This document shows positions 24,772-34,336 of a stretch of DNA of 64,000 nt, one piece after another. The stretch lies in contig MEPP01000014.1 of the NCBI GenBank assembly GCA_001769855.1, positions 1 to 64,000 of the forward strand, read 5' to 3'. A model generated the notes under the pieces. That model had not been told where the DNA came from and made no database searches. It saw nothing but the letters and a program-made list of their open reading frames with translations. The stretch's first letter is position 1; each line of letters starts with the position of its first letter. This DNA is from Bdellovibrionales bacterium GWA2_49_15 (lineage in GTDB: Bacteria; Bdellovibrionota; Bacteriovoracia; Bacteriovoracales; Bacteriovoracaceae). Position numbers and translations under genes: made by a program.

Positions 24772-25372
24772 GAGTTTCCTTGTATTTCAGGTTTTATTTT
24801 TAAGTTATGTTCAGGCCGAGACCATTCTGGAAGACCGCGCTTTTCTGCGAATTGGGGACCAGGTTTTTTTTGAGAAACGTTTTTTAAGCGATCTCTCAAA
24901 ACTGCAAGTAATTCGATGTTATTTTGAGAATTCCTATTTGCTTTCAATGGAGCAAATTCTGCCCGAAAAATTTACGGAGGCCCTGGGTACTATTAAGAAT
25001 TGGCCGAGAATGCGAGGTCTAGAGAGAGATGTTTTTAACCTGATCGTCATCAATAAAATCGACAAGCATTTCCGCGAAACAGGCATGAATCATATGGATC
25101 GTGCCGAACGGTCACGCCTGCTCAATAATAAACCTCAGCTCTCCAAGGATTGTTTGCGAAAAATAAAAGCTACGCCCTTAAATGAATTCCAGCAAAATAT
25201 TGTTGCCATGGAATTTTCTTTACGTGATCGTTTTTCCCTTGGTCCCCGACCTTTGGAACAGAAAGCGACACCAGGGAATGCGAGCGCTGAAAGTGCCGAA
25301 AAATTTATGAGGCAGTATATTGCGAATGTTTATTTTCAATACGGCCACTTCATTTTTTACTATGCTCCATAA
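24740..25372 (+). CDS. Exported protein of unknown function
   Basis: 210 residues beginning at TTG 24740, nine bases after a strong GAGGAGG; the longer frame runs far into the preceding gene. The N-terminus is a signal peptide with cleavage near VQA-ET (about residue 27). The mature part is helical and charged, with no enzyme motif I recognise. The first segment, RAFLRIGDQVFFEKRFLSDL, faintly recalls the N-terminus of SurA-type chaperones, but there is no PPIase domain. It overlaps the regulator gene by 32 bases and the acetyltransferase gene by 11 bases, so the three are translationally linked. Confidence 0.65.
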   Translation: MVTSISLPLFKSFLVFQVLFLSYVQAETILEDRAFLRIGDQVFFEKRFLSDLSKLQVIRCYFENSYLLSMEQILPEKFTEALGTIKNWPRMRGLERDVFNLIVINKIDKHFRETGMNHMDRAERSRLLNNKPQLSKDCLRKIKATPLNEFQQNIVAMEFSLRDRFSLGPRPLEQKATPGNASAESAEKFMRQYIANVYFQYGHFIFYYAP

Positions 25373-25844
25373 GTCAGCTTTTCTCAATTTACGTCAATAT
25401 GGCTTGCCCCTAACTGAATCGGAGGCCATGGCCTTTAGTCAGCTCGATCGATTTCTGAATCCTGGAGGATGGACTTATCAGGACTGGCAGCAGTTGGAGG
25501 GTGAGTATCTCGTCTGCGCGGTTGGCAGTGGAAATTCGGGGAAGAACAATTTTTATGCAGGAGTTCTCTTGGGAACCGCCCCTCAAGCAGGGGATGTCGC
25601 TCATCTACTCAAAGTTGTGGTTGAACCCGAGCTTCGCCGTCAAGGTGGAGCAAAACTTTTGCTTGAATTCTATCTTGTCCATTTGCGCTTGAGCGGGGCC
25701 CGATCTGTCTATCTCGAAGTAGCAACAGACAACCTCAATGCCATCAGCTTTTATCGAAAACATGGTTTTAAGGACTTGCGCGTCATGAAAAAATTCTATC
25801 AAAATGGCGCAGATGCGCTAAGCATGGAACTTGTGCTTTCGTGA
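25362..25844 (+). CDS. GNAT-family N-acetyltransferase, RimI-like
   Basis: 160 residues. VVEPELRRQGGAKLLLEFYL is the acetyl-CoA-binding motif A (R-R-x-G-x-A form), and EVATDNLNAISFYRKHGF is the motif B region typical of RimI-type protein N-alpha-acetyltransferases. The substrate is unknown; RimI acetylates ribosomal protein S18. The start is uncertain: ATG 25362 overlaps the upstream stop, while ATG 25326 would add 12 residues. It ends 37 bases before the rimP-operon promoter. Confidence 0.8.
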   Translation: MLHKSAFLNLRQYGLPLTESEAMAFSQLDRFLNPGGWTYQDWQQLEGEYLVCAVGSGNSGKNNFYAGVLLGTAPQAGDVAHLLKVVVEPELRRQGGAKLLLEFYLVHLRLSGARSVYLEVATDNLNAISFYRKHGFKDLRVMKKFYQNGADALSMELVLS

Positions 25845-25880
25845 AGGTCGGCAAACACTTCGAGTGCGAGAAGTAACAGT

Positions 25881-25909
25881 TTGATTTTTTGAGACATAAG
25901 GACTATAAG
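25881..25909 (+). promoter_or_regulatory. Sigma-70 promoter of the rimP-nusA-infB operon
   Basis: TTGATT (25881-25886) and TATAAG (25904-25909) are exactly 17 bases apart. Transcription would start near 25916, at the base of the first hairpin, giving a leader of about 105 bases before rimP. Confidence 0.6.
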
Positions 25910-25914
25910 TAAAC

Positions 25915-25950
25915 CTGGCCGCTACTCGCAGGAGTAAGGCCAGCCTTTTT
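25915..25950 (+). terminator. Hairpin with short T-run at the 5' end of the rimP leader
   Basis: CTGGCC (25915-25920) pairs with GGCCAG (25938-25943), and the inner TACTC and GAGTA also pair, followed by CCTTTTT. It can end transcripts of the upstream acetyltransferase gene and would form the first structure of RNA started at the promoter just before it. Confidence 0.6.
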
Positions 25951-25960
25951 AAGTTTTCTA

Positions 25961-25995
25961 AAAGGGTGGATACGTTAGTTCCGCCCTTTTTTTTT
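25961..25995 (+). terminator. Intrinsic terminator in the rimP leader, candidate attenuator
   Basis: AAAGGGTGGA (25961-25970) pairs with TCCGCCCTTT (25980-25989) through one G-U pair, and nine T residues follow (25987-25995). It stands 25 bases before the rimP ATG. CCTTTT at 25944-25949 could pair with AAAAGG at 25960-25965 and block the stem, so an antiterminator is conceivable. Confidence 0.6.
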
Positions 25996-26019
25996 GGTGC
26001 TGAGGAAGAGATTTAAGCT

Positions 26020-26559
26020 ATGGAAGTAGTGCGCGAGCGAACAGGGATGGAAAAAAATTTTTTTGAGCTGTGCCGATCAGTTGTCAGTGGGCTAGAACTT
26101 GAACTTTATGATCTTGAATATCTCCCTGGCAGTGGTGAATTAAGAGTTTATATTAAGGGGCTTCAGTCCAACAGCGTTAAAATAGAGGATTGCGTCCGAG
26201 TTGACCAAGCTTTAACTCCGTTCATTGATGAATTGGAGTGGATGCCCTCAAAGCTGACCTTAGAAGTTTCCTCCCCTGGCTTATATAGAAAGTTGCGCGA
26301 GCGCGAACACTTTGCACAGGCCATCGGTGAAACAGTGTTACTTGAGCTATCGAAAGCGATCACTGATAAAAATATAAAAAAAGTACGAGGCAAATTATTG
26401 TCCTGCACAAATGAGGCAATCGAAGTCGAGTGGCAAATAGACCGGAAGAACGGAAATATGGGTATAGAAATTCCTTTTGCCAACATAAAGAAGGCCAGCT
26501 TGGACCCAGATTTTAACCAATTAATGTCTGAAAAAATATCTGAAGAGGTGAAAGCATGA
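26020..26559 (+). CDS. rimP: Ribosome maturation factor RimP
   Basis: 179 residues. VVSGLELELYDLEYLPGSGELRVYI and DCVRVDQALTPFID match the N-terminal domain, and LEVSSPGLYRKL is the signature of the family; an SH3-like C-terminal domain follows. RimP assists assembly of the 30S ribosomal subunit. The ATG at 26020 is preceded by GAGGAAGAG. It is the first gene of the conserved rimP-nusA-infB-rbfA-truB operon and overlaps nusA by ATGA. Confidence 0.95.
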   Translation: MEVVRERTGMEKNFFELCRSVVSGLELELYDLEYLPGSGELRVYIKGLQSNSVKIEDCVRVDQALTPFIDELEWMPSKLTLEVSSPGLYRKLREREHFAQAIGETVLLELSKAITDKNIKKVRGKLLSCTNEAIEVEWQIDRKNGNMGIEIPFANIKKASLDPDFNQLMSEKISEEVKA

Positions 26560-27974
26560 ACACATTTTCCGAACTAGGCAGAGTCATCGAGGCTTTGGGC
26601 AAAGACCGTGGCATTGACAGAAGTGTTGTCGTCAAAGCTATTGAGCAAGCTTTCCTCGTGACTGCGCGAAAGAAATTTGGAATTCAAGGAGAATACGAAA
26701 CTCGCTACAACGATGGTGATTCTGACGTCGAAATTTACCAATATAAAAACGTCGTTGATAAGGTGAGAGATTCGATTCTTGAAATCTGCCTGGATGACGC
26801 TAAGGCTTTAGATCAGGAAGCTGAAATTGGGGACCAAATTGGTATTCGCATTGAAAATCCCAATTTTTCACGCGTGGATGTCCAAACCGCCAAGCAAATT
26901 ATTTTTCAAAAAGTTCGCGATGCGGAAAGAGAGATTCTCTTTGCTGAATTCAAACACCGCGAAGGCGAGCTAGTGACCGGCATTGCCCGTCGTTATGAGC
27001 GCGGTAATATCATGGTGGATTTAGGTAAGGCCGAAGCTATTTTGCCGAGAAAGGAAATTATACCTGGTGAAAACTTCAAGCCAGGAGATCGTATTCAGGC
27101 CTATCTAACGGAAGTCGTTATGACTAATCGTGGGCCAGAAATTAGACTGTCGAGAACTTCGCCGCTCTTTTTGATCAAGCTATTTGAGCTTGAAGTTCCT
27201 GAGATTGTTGATGGCACAATTGAAGTGCGTTCAGCTGCACGAGAGCCGGGACAGCGCGCCAAAATTGCCGTGGCTTCAGTGGATAAAGAAATTGATCCCG
27301 TCGGTGCCTGTGTCGGTATGAAAGGCAGTCGCGTGCAGAATGTGGTCAATGAATTACAAGGTGAGAAAATTGATATCGTAAGATGGGCCGATGATCTGAG
27401 TACCTTTGCCCGCTCTGCTTTGGCTCCTGCCGAGATCGCCAACATCATGTTCGATGAGGAAGAGCATTCCATGGACGTGGTGGTTGAAGACGATCAGCTT
27501 TCTTTGGCCATCGGCCGTAGAGGGCAAAATGTCCGCTTGGCAGCCATGCTGACAGGATACAAAGTTAATATTATCTCAAAGATAAAGCTGCAGCAGAAAA
27601 TTAAAAAGTCTGTTGAAAATCTTATGCAAATTCCAGGTGTCTCTGATCCCAAGGCTCAAGTCCTTGTGCAAAATGGGGTTATGGCCATTGGAGATCTCGT
27701 GGCGCTTTCGCCCGCAGAACTATCTGCCATCCTGAAGGTTTCGGAAGAGGAATCTCAAAAGATTCTGGAGAATGGTCGTCAGGCGATTGAAGGGGCGGCG
27801 ATTACTTTGCAGCCTGATGAGAGTGAAGAGATTGTATCGGCGTCTGCAGTGCCAGTTTATAATGGACAACTGGTGAATGAGAAGAAAGGTGCCGAAGTGG
27901 TAAAAGGACAGGATAAATTTTCTGATGTAGAGAAAAGACTGCGCGAAGAATTAGCAGCTTTCAAAATAAAATAA
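26556..27974 (+). CDS. nusA: Transcription elongation/termination factor NusA
   Basis: 472 residues: RNA-polymerase-binding N-terminal domain (about 1-130), S1 domain (about 137-200, GIARRYERGNIMVDLG), two KH domains (about 235-350, with DPVGACVGMKGSRVQ and AIGRRGQNVRLA) and a helix-hairpin-helix region (about 370-425, MQIPGVSDPKAQVL) as often seen in proteobacterial NusA. It modulates pausing, termination and antitermination. The start at 26556 overlaps the rimP stop. NusA could feed back on the terminator-bearing leader upstream of rimP, as in other bacteria where NusA limits its own operon. Confidence 0.96.
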   Translation: MNTFSELGRVIEALGKDRGIDRSVVVKAIEQAFLVTARKKFGIQGEYETRYNDGDSDVEIYQYKNVVDKVRDSILEICLDDAKALDQEAEIGDQIGIRIENPNFSRVDVQTAKQIIFQKVRDAEREILFAEFKHREGELVTGIARRYERGNIMVDLGKAEAILPRKEIIPGENFKPGDRIQAYLTEVVMTNRGPEIRLSRTSPLFLIKLFELEVPEIVDGTIEVRSAAREPGQRAKIAVASVDKEIDPVGACVGMKGSRVQNVVNELQGEKIDIVRWADDLSTFARSALAPAEIANIMFDEEEHSMDVVVEDDQLSLAIGRRGQNVRLAAMLTGYKVNIISKIKLQQKIKKSVENLMQIPGVSDPKAQVLVQNGVMAIGDLVALSPAELSAILKVSEEESQKILENGRQAIEGAAITLQPDESEEIVSASAVPVYNGQLVNEKKGAEVVKGQDKFSDVEKRLREELAAFKIK

Positions 27975-28007
27975 GTGATTGCTCAAGGTATGCAATGAGG
28001 GGGCCCG

Positions 28008-30920
28008 ATGCCAAAAAAAGTTTTTGAGTTGGCAAAAGAATTAAATCTGAAACCACTCGAACTGGTAGAAAAGTTACGAGAACACGGCATTGTTGTTCGG
28101 AGTCATATGTCTGAACTTTCAGACGACGATGCTGTAAAGATCGTTGGTATCTTGGCTCCACCCACTCCCGCCGCAAGCGACAAGACTTCCAAGGGCGGAG
28201 TGGTTCGAAAGAAGGTTGCAAAGCCTACAGTTGTTGCACCTGAAAGTGCCAAGCGGGATGGTGCTCTTGACGGTCAACCTGTTATGACCGAAGCCTCTCT
28301 TCAAGCAGAAGGTGCTGCGTCTTCAGTATTGGATAAAAATATTTCTGACGCTGGGAAGGGAGTTAAAGGCGCAGTTGTTCGTAAAAAAGTGACAGTTCGG
28401 AAAAAAGGCAGTGTCGAAGGTTCTACAGAAGAAGCCATGGCCTCCGTTGCCGCTGAAACTGAGACTGTCGAACAGGAGAGTCAAGGCGTAGAAGCTCCTC
28501 AACATGAACCTCAGGTCACCACAGAGAAGGTTGAGGACTTGCATAAACGGAAGGGCCTACGAGTCGTCGCACTTCCTGTAAAACAGCTCATTGTTGAAGC
28601 GGCACCTGAAGAAGTTGAAGCGACTGTCGAAGAGGTTGTTGAAACCAGCAAGCCTGCATCAAAAGATTATTTTGAAGAAAAAGTCCATCGGTTCACACCG
28701 GTGTTTATTCCTCCAAAGGTTGAGCCCAAGAAGGTGCCTGAACGAGCGGCCGAGCCGCGGAAAAAAGACAAAGATGGTGTCGATATTCCGATGACGGAAG
28801 CTGAGGCCGAAATTGAAGGGAAACGTCGTTCCAAAGAAATCGAAACGGATGCCGACGAAAAATCATCGAAAAAGCGTTTAGGTGGCCTGGCTTCCATTAT
28901 GTCAGGCAAAAGGCCAATCTTGAGTCGCTCTCAGGCCTTAAGTCATGTAAGGGCCGAAACCGAGTTGAAATCCTATTCGCTTCTCAGCGGTCTGGGACGT
29001 CCAATATACTCTGCCGTCAAAAGGAAAAAAGTTTATTCCGGTCCTGCCGGGCAAACTGAAAAAACAGAAGTGAAAGAATCAAAACGTGTGATCTATATTC
29101 ATCAAGTTATTACCGCGCAAGAATTGGCTCAAAAGTTAAGCCAGAAATTTCAGGATTTTGCCGACCAGATGCTCGATATTAATTTGTTGGTAAAGCCGAC
29201 TGATTATATAGGAATCAATTTGGCAAATGAGATGGCGGCCCTATATAACTATCGCGTGGAAGATTCGTCCTTTGATGAGTCCGAAGTTCTGGTCTCGGCC
29301 GAAGAAGCAAAACGCGATAAAACCGAAGACCCGTTGCGGCCACCTGTGGTTACAATCATGGGTCATGTCGATCATGGTAAAACCAGTTTGCTTGATTATA
29401 TTCGAAAGGCCAAGATCGCTGAAGGAGAAGCTGGCGGAATTACCCAGCATATTGGGGCCTACACAGTTAAGGTCAAAGACAAGTCGATCACTTTTCTGGA
29501 TACGCCAGGGCACGCCGCTTTTGCGAACATGCGACAGCGTGGTGCCAATTTAACCGACATTGTGATTTTAGTGGTTGCGGCCGACGACGGTGTCATGCCG
29601 CAGACGAAGGAGTCAATTCGCTTTTGTCAGACGGCCAAGGTGCCGATTATCGTCGCCATGAATAAAATGGATAAGGAAGGGGCCAATCCTGAGAAGATAA
29701 AAACCGCACTCACCGAATTCCACTTAACCGCAGAAGACTGGGGAGGCGAGACTCAATTCGTCCCCATCTCGGCCGTGAAGGGAACTGGTATCGACAACTT
29801 GTTAGATGGAATTTTACTTCAATCAGAAATTATGGAGTTGCGTGCATCTGGGAAGGGTCTTGCCAAGGGTGTCGTCATTGAATCGAAGATTGAGCAAGGG
29901 CGTGGACCAGTGGCCACCGTCTTGATTCAGGAAGGAACGTTACGTAAAGGGGATCCAATTGTTGTTGGTGAAACATTCGGACGTGCGCGCAGTTTGACTG
30001 ATTACCTAGGGAATAATCTTCTTGAAGCCGGACCGTCTACACCTGTGCAAATTTTAGGCCTTGAAAGTGTCCCGAGTCCTGGTGATTCCGTTTATGCCGT
30101 AAAAAATGAAAGGGAAGCTAAAAAAATTGTGGATAGCCGTATAAGTAAGCGCAAAGAACTTGAGGCCGTCCCAGAGAAGAAAAAGATGTCCTTAGAGGAT
30201 TTCTTCGGTGAAGCAAAGAACGAAGATGAAGTGAAAAATCTCAATCTTGTGGTTCGTAGTGATGTACAAGGGTCTTTTGAAGCGATCAAAAACTCGCTTG
30301 AGGCCCTGTCGAACAGCGAAGTGGTGGTTAAGGTTGTGGGTGGTGGTGTCGGTGCAATTAGCGATAGCGATGTCCTTTTGGCGGCATCGTCTAAGGCGTT
30401 CATTATCGGTTTTAATATGCGTCCTCTGAGCACGGCCCGTCGCCTGGCCGAGGAACATGGTATAGATATTAAAACCTATTCCATCATCTATGATTTGATT
30501 AATGATGTGACCCTAGCGCTCGAGGGACTCCTGACTCCAGAGTATGTGGAAGAATTTGTGGGAAGAGCGGAAGTTCGCAATGTGTTCAATATTCCAAAGA
30601 TTGGTGCGATTGCTGGTTCTTACGTTACCGACGGCAAAATTCAGCATGGTTGTAATGTTCGACTGCTTAGAAGCGGAAAAATTGTTTATGATGGCAAGCT
30701 AACTTCGCTTAAGCGTTTCAAAGATGACGCTAAAGAAGTGAAGACCGGATTTGAGTGCGGTGTTGGATTAGAAAATTATAATGACATCAAAGTTGGGGAT
30801 ATTTTTGAGGTCTATCACATGGCCGCCAAGAAACGAAAATTGGAAGATGTTGCCGCCGCTGATGCAAGTGATCGGGCTGCTAAGGCTACCCGAGGCGGAA
30901 CAGAACTAAGTCACGCCTAA
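28008..30920 (+). CDS. infB: Translation initiation factor IF-2
   Basis: 970 residues. An IF2_N domain ([22 protein letters not shown]) lies at the very N-terminus, followed by a long charged, low-complexity linker (about 60-340), a second IF2_N-like domain (about 360-430), the G domain from about 440 ([19 protein letters not shown]), and the C-terminal domains that bind fMet-tRNA. It places initiator tRNA on the 30S subunit. The linker contains repeated VVRKKV segments. It starts 33 bases after nusA. Confidence 0.97.
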   Translation: MPKKVFELAKELNLKPLELVEKLREHGIVVRSHMSELSDDDAVKIVGILAPPTPAASDKTSKGGVVRKKVAKPTVVAPESAKRDGALDGQPVMTEASLQAEGAASSVLDKNISDAGKGVKGAVVRKKVTVRKKGSVEGSTEEAMASVAAETETVEQESQGVEAPQHEPQVTTEKVEDLHKRKGLRVVALPVKQLIVEAAPEEVEATVEEVVETSKPASKDYFEEKVHRFTPVFIPPKVEPKKVPERAAEPRKKDKDGVDIPMTEAEAEIEGKRRSKEIETDADEKSSKKRLGGLASIMSGKRPILSRSQALSHVRAETELKSYSLLSGLGRPIYSAVKRKKVYSGPAGQTEKTEVKESKRVIYIHQVITAQELAQKLSQKFQDFADQMLDINLLVKPTDYIGINLANEMAALYNYRVEDSSFDESEVLVSAEEAKRDKTEDPLRPPVVTIMGHVDHGKTSLLDYIRKAKIAEGEAGGITQHIGAYTVKVKDKSITFLDTPGHAAFANMRQRGANLTDIVILVVAADDGVMPQTKESIRFCQTAKVPIIVAMNKMDKEGANPEKIKTALTEFHLTAEDWGGETQFVPISAVKGTGIDNLLDGILLQSEIMELRASGKGLAKGVVIESKIEQGRGPVATVLIQEGTLRKGDPIVVGETFGRARSLTDYLGNNLLEAGPSTPVQILGLESVPSPGDSVYAVKNEREAKKIVDSRISKRKELEAVPEKKKMSLEDFFGEAKNEDEVKNLNLVVRSDVQGSFEAIKNSLEALSNSEVVVKVVGGGVGAISDSDVLLAASSKAFIIGFNMRPLSTARRLAEEHGIDIKTYSIIYDLINDVTLALEGLLTPEYVEEFVGRAEVRNVFNIPKIGAIAGSYVTDGKIQHGCNVRLLRSGKIVYDGKLTSLKRFKDDAKEVKTGFECGVGLENYNDIKVGDIFEVYHMAAKKRKLEDVAAADASDRAAKATRGGTELSHA

Positions 30921-30943
30921 GGATACAAGGGAAGAGAGCTATT

Positions 30944-31297
30944 ATGGGACCAAAACCTTTTAAAAAAGACATTTTTCAAGAAGAGATCTTAGCTCAACTG
31001 AACCTTAATCTTCGGCAGCTCAATGATACCCGTCTAACCTTCGTAAGTGTCACAAAAGTTGAATTAACTCCTGATTGCAAAATCGCTAATGTTTTCTGGG
31101 ACACCTACGACTCCTCTAAGCGCGGAGATGTAGCAAAGGCCATCGAAAGTGTGAAAGGAAAATTGCGAGCAATTTTGGCAAGTGAGCTAAAATCACGGCA
31201 AGTTCCGACGCTTCATTTTCAATATGATGGGCAGTTTGAGGCGGAGCAAAAGATTACAGATATTCTCAATGACGAACATAGACAAGGTAAAAACTAA
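30944..31297 (+). CDS. rbfA: Ribosome-binding factor A
   Basis: 117 residues, normal length. EEILAQLNLNLRQLNDTRL and FVSVTKVELTPDCKIANVFWD match the KH-type fold of RbfA, and PTLHFQYDGQFEAEQKITDIL is the family C-terminal region. It acts in late 30S assembly, binding 16S rRNA. The ATG at 30944 follows AAGGGAAGAG. The end overlaps truB by 29 bases. Confidence 0.93.
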   Translation: MGPKPFKKDIFQEEILAQLNLNLRQLNDTRLTFVSVTKVELTPDCKIANVFWDTYDSSKRGDVAKAIESVKGKLRAILASELKSRQVPTLHFQYDGQFEAEQKITDILNDEHRQGKN

Positions 31298-32321
31298 GTC
31301 ACCCCTTGACGTTGGTTTTCTAATTCCAATTCATAAACCCGTGGGAATGACATCGTTCGATGTCATTCGTTTTTTTAAAAAGAAATTTAAACTTACTCGG
31401 CACGATAAAATCGGACATTTTGGAACCCTGGACCCCTTTGCCGAAGGGCTACTCTTGGTAGGTCTTGGGAGAGTGCTGCGTCTGATGCCTTTTGTGCATG
31501 ACCTTTGTCCTAAGTCTTACTTGGCCGTCGGAAGTGTCGGCGTAAAAACGATCAGTGGTGACTACACAGGAGAAAAGGTCGCGCTTTCTACCAATATCAA
31601 TTCTGAGACTTGGGCAATGGAGATCATGCAATCCGACGAGGGATTATTTAAACAGCACGGCGATGCTCTGGTGGGAAAATATTTACAGTCGCGACCTTAC
31701 TTTAGCGCTGCCAAATTGGATGGTGTTCCACTCTACGAATATGCTCGTCGTGGTGAACTTATTGATGTGCCAAAAGTTGAACGAACGATTTATGAATTTG
31801 AGATGATAAAGAAAGGTTTTGCCATTCAGACTCTGTCCCAATTCTATCCCGGTGATCTGACCGCATATCCACACGATCTTGGCCAAATGCCACTAATTAT
31901 TTTTCGTTCTTTGGTTGGCACGGGAACTTATGTGCGCACATTATTTGAAGATTATTGTGCTCTTTTAGGAGGAGTTGGCCATCTTGTGGCCCTTTATAGG
32001 GATAGGATTGGTCCTGTTAGTATTGAGCATGCTTTGAACTTACAGGATTTTGAAACTTATGAAACAGTTGCACAGCTTGCTCCTCATGCTGTTGATCCCT
32101 TGCAATTACTGCCTTTGCCGCAGGTCTGGCCCAACGATACGTTAATTCAAAAGTTAAAATGGGGACAAAAAATTCCCGTGACGATGTTGGGGGAACAGAC
32201 CAGCTCTTTTGCATGGGTTATGGCCAATGCCCCCAGTGGTGCGGCCATCGTCGGCCTTTTGCGGCGAGATGCGGTTTCAGCGCAACTTGTACTTCATTGG
32301 GATCCCGAACCCGGAAATTAA
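31269..32321 (+). CDS. truB: tRNA pseudouridine(55) synthase TruB
   Basis: 350 residues. PIHKPVGMTSFDVIRFFKK and GHFGTLDPFAEGLLLVGLG are the family motifs; the aspartate of TLDPFA is the catalytic residue that makes pseudouridine 55 in tRNA. Later conserved segments include KYLQSRPYFSAAKLDGVPLYEYARRG and GTYVRTLFEDYC. The ATG at 31269 lies within the end of rbfA and has only a weak Shine-Dalgarno, so coupling to rbfA is likely; upstream in-frame codons do not resemble TruB. The stop shares TTAA with the opposing PilZ-protein gene. Confidence 0.93.
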   Translation: MTNIDKVKTKSPLDVGFLIPIHKPVGMTSFDVIRFFKKKFKLTRHDKIGHFGTLDPFAEGLLLVGLGRVLRLMPFVHDLCPKSYLAVGSVGVKTISGDYTGEKVALSTNINSETWAMEIMQSDEGLFKQHGDALVGKYLQSRPYFSAAKLDGVPLYEYARRGELIDVPKVERTIYEFEMIKKGFAIQTLSQFYPGDLTAYPHDLGQMPLIIFRSLVGTGTYVRTLFEDYCALLGGVGHLVALYRDRIGPVSIEHALNLQDFETYETVAQLAPHAVDPLQLLPLPQVWPNDTLIQKLKWGQKIPVTMLGEQTSSFAWVMANAPSGAAIVGLLRRDAVSAQLVLHWDPEPGN

Positions 32322-33058
32322 CCTGTCGCAAGACTTTTTAGAAATGTATTTAAGGTGTTTCTTTTTGAATAATCTAGCATATCGAGCTGAATGCCAAGTC
32401 CTGGAGGGTAAGCTCCTTTCCCTCTTTTTTCAATTCTGGCCAATTTCCCCTGACATTGAAGCACCTGCCCCATCAGATCGAGGTGAATTTGGAGTGTATC
32501 ACCTTCCTTAAAATCAGTATCGGCTTCGGTACCAACGTTCATCGGAACAAAGACGCCTCCTGAAGCGAGGTCAAAAGTACAGGCCCGTTGCAAACCTTTG
32601 CCTTGCTTGGCCAACCATAACGGTAATGACACCTGATAGCGTGGAGCTATCTGCCACCATCGTAGCTGGGGATTTTCCAACACGTATGCCTGAGGACTTT
32701 TGAACATGACATAATAAAGAAATACCGAATAGGCGACAGTTGCGGGCCCCATGTTAAACATGAAGTTTTCAACTATTTTTTCTCCTAGAACATCCATGGC
32801 AATGAAGTTGTTCAAGGCAACGACTGTGAAAGAAAGTGGCAGGGCCAATTTTAGCAGGGAAGACGTCTTGAAAGATAGGTATGACAAAAAAATGAAAGTC
32901 ACGAGCGTAGTCCAATTGAGTGGGGATAGCAGGTAAAAAGCACGCCCCCAGGATTCCATTTCCAGCTCTTCTCTGAAAATAATTTGTAGCGGAAAGGAAA
33001 TTGCCAAAAAAATAAAGATCCAGCCTTGTAGGCTAAAGACGAGCGGTCTTTTTTTCAT
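32318..33058 (-). CDS. Multi-pass membrane protein with C-terminal PilZ domain
   Basis: 246 residues: about four membrane helices (about 10-30, 45-62, 66-85 and 105-125) and a cytoplasmic C-terminal domain (about 138-240) with PRYQVSLPLWL and DLASGGVFVP. The latter fits the D/NxSxxG part of the PilZ cyclic-di-GMP motif; the arginine motif is less complete (a single R where RxxxR is usual), so binding is uncertain. The ATG at 33058 has GAGGA upstream and overlaps the end of the lytic transglycosylase gene by 26 bases. The pair may link second-messenger signalling to envelope remodelling. Confidence 0.8.
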   Translation of the reverse strand: MKKRPLVFSLQGWIFIFLAISFPLQIIFREELEMESWGRAFYLLSPLNWTTLVTFIFLSYLSFKTSSLLKLALPLSFTVVALNNFIAMDVLGEKIVENFMFNMGPATVAYSVFLYYVMFKSPQAYVLENPQLRWWQIAPRYQVSLPLWLAKQGKGLQRACTFDLASGGVFVPMNVGTEADTDFKEGDTLQIHLDLMGQVLQCQGKLARIEKRGKGAYPPGLGIQLDMLDYSKRNTLNTFLKSLATG

Positions 33059-34184
33059 AATGTCCTCTCGAAGTTTGGAAACAGTCAGTCTTGATAGAAC
33101 GTAAATAGGGGCGAATCTTATTCCATTCAGTCTGTTGTGATTCAGCGCTCTCTTTGAGAATACTTTTAAGTCGTGCAGGTCCTAAGTTGTAGCTTGCCAA
33201 CACTAAATTACACATGGATTTTTCTCTATCGAGAGTTTGGGAGCTTGAAGAATTATTAAGCCCTTTTAAATATTTGGCCCAGAAATCACTTAGATAACGA
33301 AGATACGCTATGCCACCTTCGATAGATTTTTCCGGACCGAGACGCCAATCCATATCGCCATGGATTTGACCTGTCTCGATGAGAAATTTCCCTTCAATGA
33401 AAGGGAGAGATTCCAGGTTTTCATAGATTGGCCATTCTGGTCCGGCCATGGCCACCTGTCGTGCTGCTCTCAAAGTCATCTGAGTTAAACCAACTGCCAT
33501 CTTTGGACTGAATGCCTTTGGATTGAAAGAACTTTCCTGATTAATGAGACCATAAATCAGAGATGGATTAAGATTGTTTTTGCGTGACATGAGTTCCACA
33601 TAGGAGATGACGGCATATTTCCCGCTACGCGATTTGGGAAAAAAGAACTGATCTTGGGCCGATAGAGAGCAGCCTGCTTCCTCTAGTACGGCATCCGACC
33701 AAGAATCATTTGGACTATTTCTAAAGAATACGGCAAAAGTGTAGTCAAGTTTCTTTTGGAAATAGGCAGAGTTAAAATAGAGCGTAAGTATTTTGGGATT
33801 TGAGATGACTCTCTTGGCTTGAGCGGTAACGTCTTGGCCGTTTAAAGAGGCAATGATCTCGTAGTTCTTTGACAAGGGCGTGGCCGACCTAATTGTGATC
33901 GCCAGGGGAGTATCGGTGTTAAAAAGCATTTTGTCCGGAGAGAAAGTAATGTTTGCACGAGAAGATGAAAAGTGGGCCGGCGAACGCATGTGAGAGTTCT
34001 CCGGGGTTTGAATAAGAAACGAGTCAATGCTATTTGGAGGGATGTTTATTTGCTGAGCCGAAAAGGTGGGGCCACGGGTGTAGGCGGAGTAGGGGCCCAC
34101 AGCATTATAGGGACCGGCACAGCTGGCCAGGATGGCGACCGCAAGAATAACGAGAAGAATGTAAACAGTGCGCGACCAAAACAT
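33033..34184 (-). CDS. Lytic transglycosylase lipoprotein (SLT/Slt70-like C-terminal domain)
   Basis: 383 residues. The N-terminus is a lipoprotein signal (AILASCAG). About residues 195-350 carry the SLT domain: LIYGLINQESSFNPKAFSPKMAVGLTQMT, with the catalytic glutamate in NQESSF, and VLASYNLGPAR, the NxxGPxR-type segment. It should cleave peptidoglycan glycan strands to anhydro products from the periplasmic face. The N-terminal 190 residues are of unknown fold. The ATG at 34184 has GAGG seven bases upstream. It is followed by the PilZ gene in one unit. Confidence 0.87.
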   Translation of the reverse strand: MFWSRTVYILLVILAVAILASCAGPYNAVGPYSAYTRGPTFSAQQINIPPNSIDSFLIQTPENSHMRSPAHFSSSRANITFSPDKMLFNTDTPLAITIRSATPLSKNYEIIASLNGQDVTAQAKRVISNPKILTLYFNSAYFQKKLDYTFAVFFRNSPNDSWSDAVLEEAGCSLSAQDQFFFPKSRSGKYAVISYVELMSRKNNLNPSLIYGLINQESSFNPKAFSPKMAVGLTQMTLRAARQVAMAGPEWPIYENLESLPFIEGKFLIETGQIHGDMDWRLGPEKSIEGGIAYLRYLSDFWAKYLKGLNNSSSSQTLDREKSMCNLVLASYNLGPARLKSILKESAESQQTEWNKIRPYLRSIKTDCFQTSRGHYEKKTARL

Positions 34185-34282
34185 CAAAGAGCCTCATCGC
34201 AAAAAATTTTATTGGAAAACTATTTGAACAGACATCAATAGGACTTGATGAAAAACTATCTTATCACATCTTAGAGTTTTGG

Positions 34283-34323
34283 GCAAAAATCGGAAGTAAC
34301 CTGTTTGAAACAGGTTACTTCCG
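34283..34323 (-). terminator. Intrinsic terminator of the metalloprotease operon
   Basis: CGGAAGTAACCTG (34291-34303) and CAGGTTACTTCCG (34311-34323) form a 13-bp perfect stem with loop TTTGAAA. Read on the minus strand it is followed by ATTTTTG, so it ends transcripts of the gene finishing at 34337. Confidence 0.85.
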
Positions 34324-34336
34324 AAGGATAGAAAAG

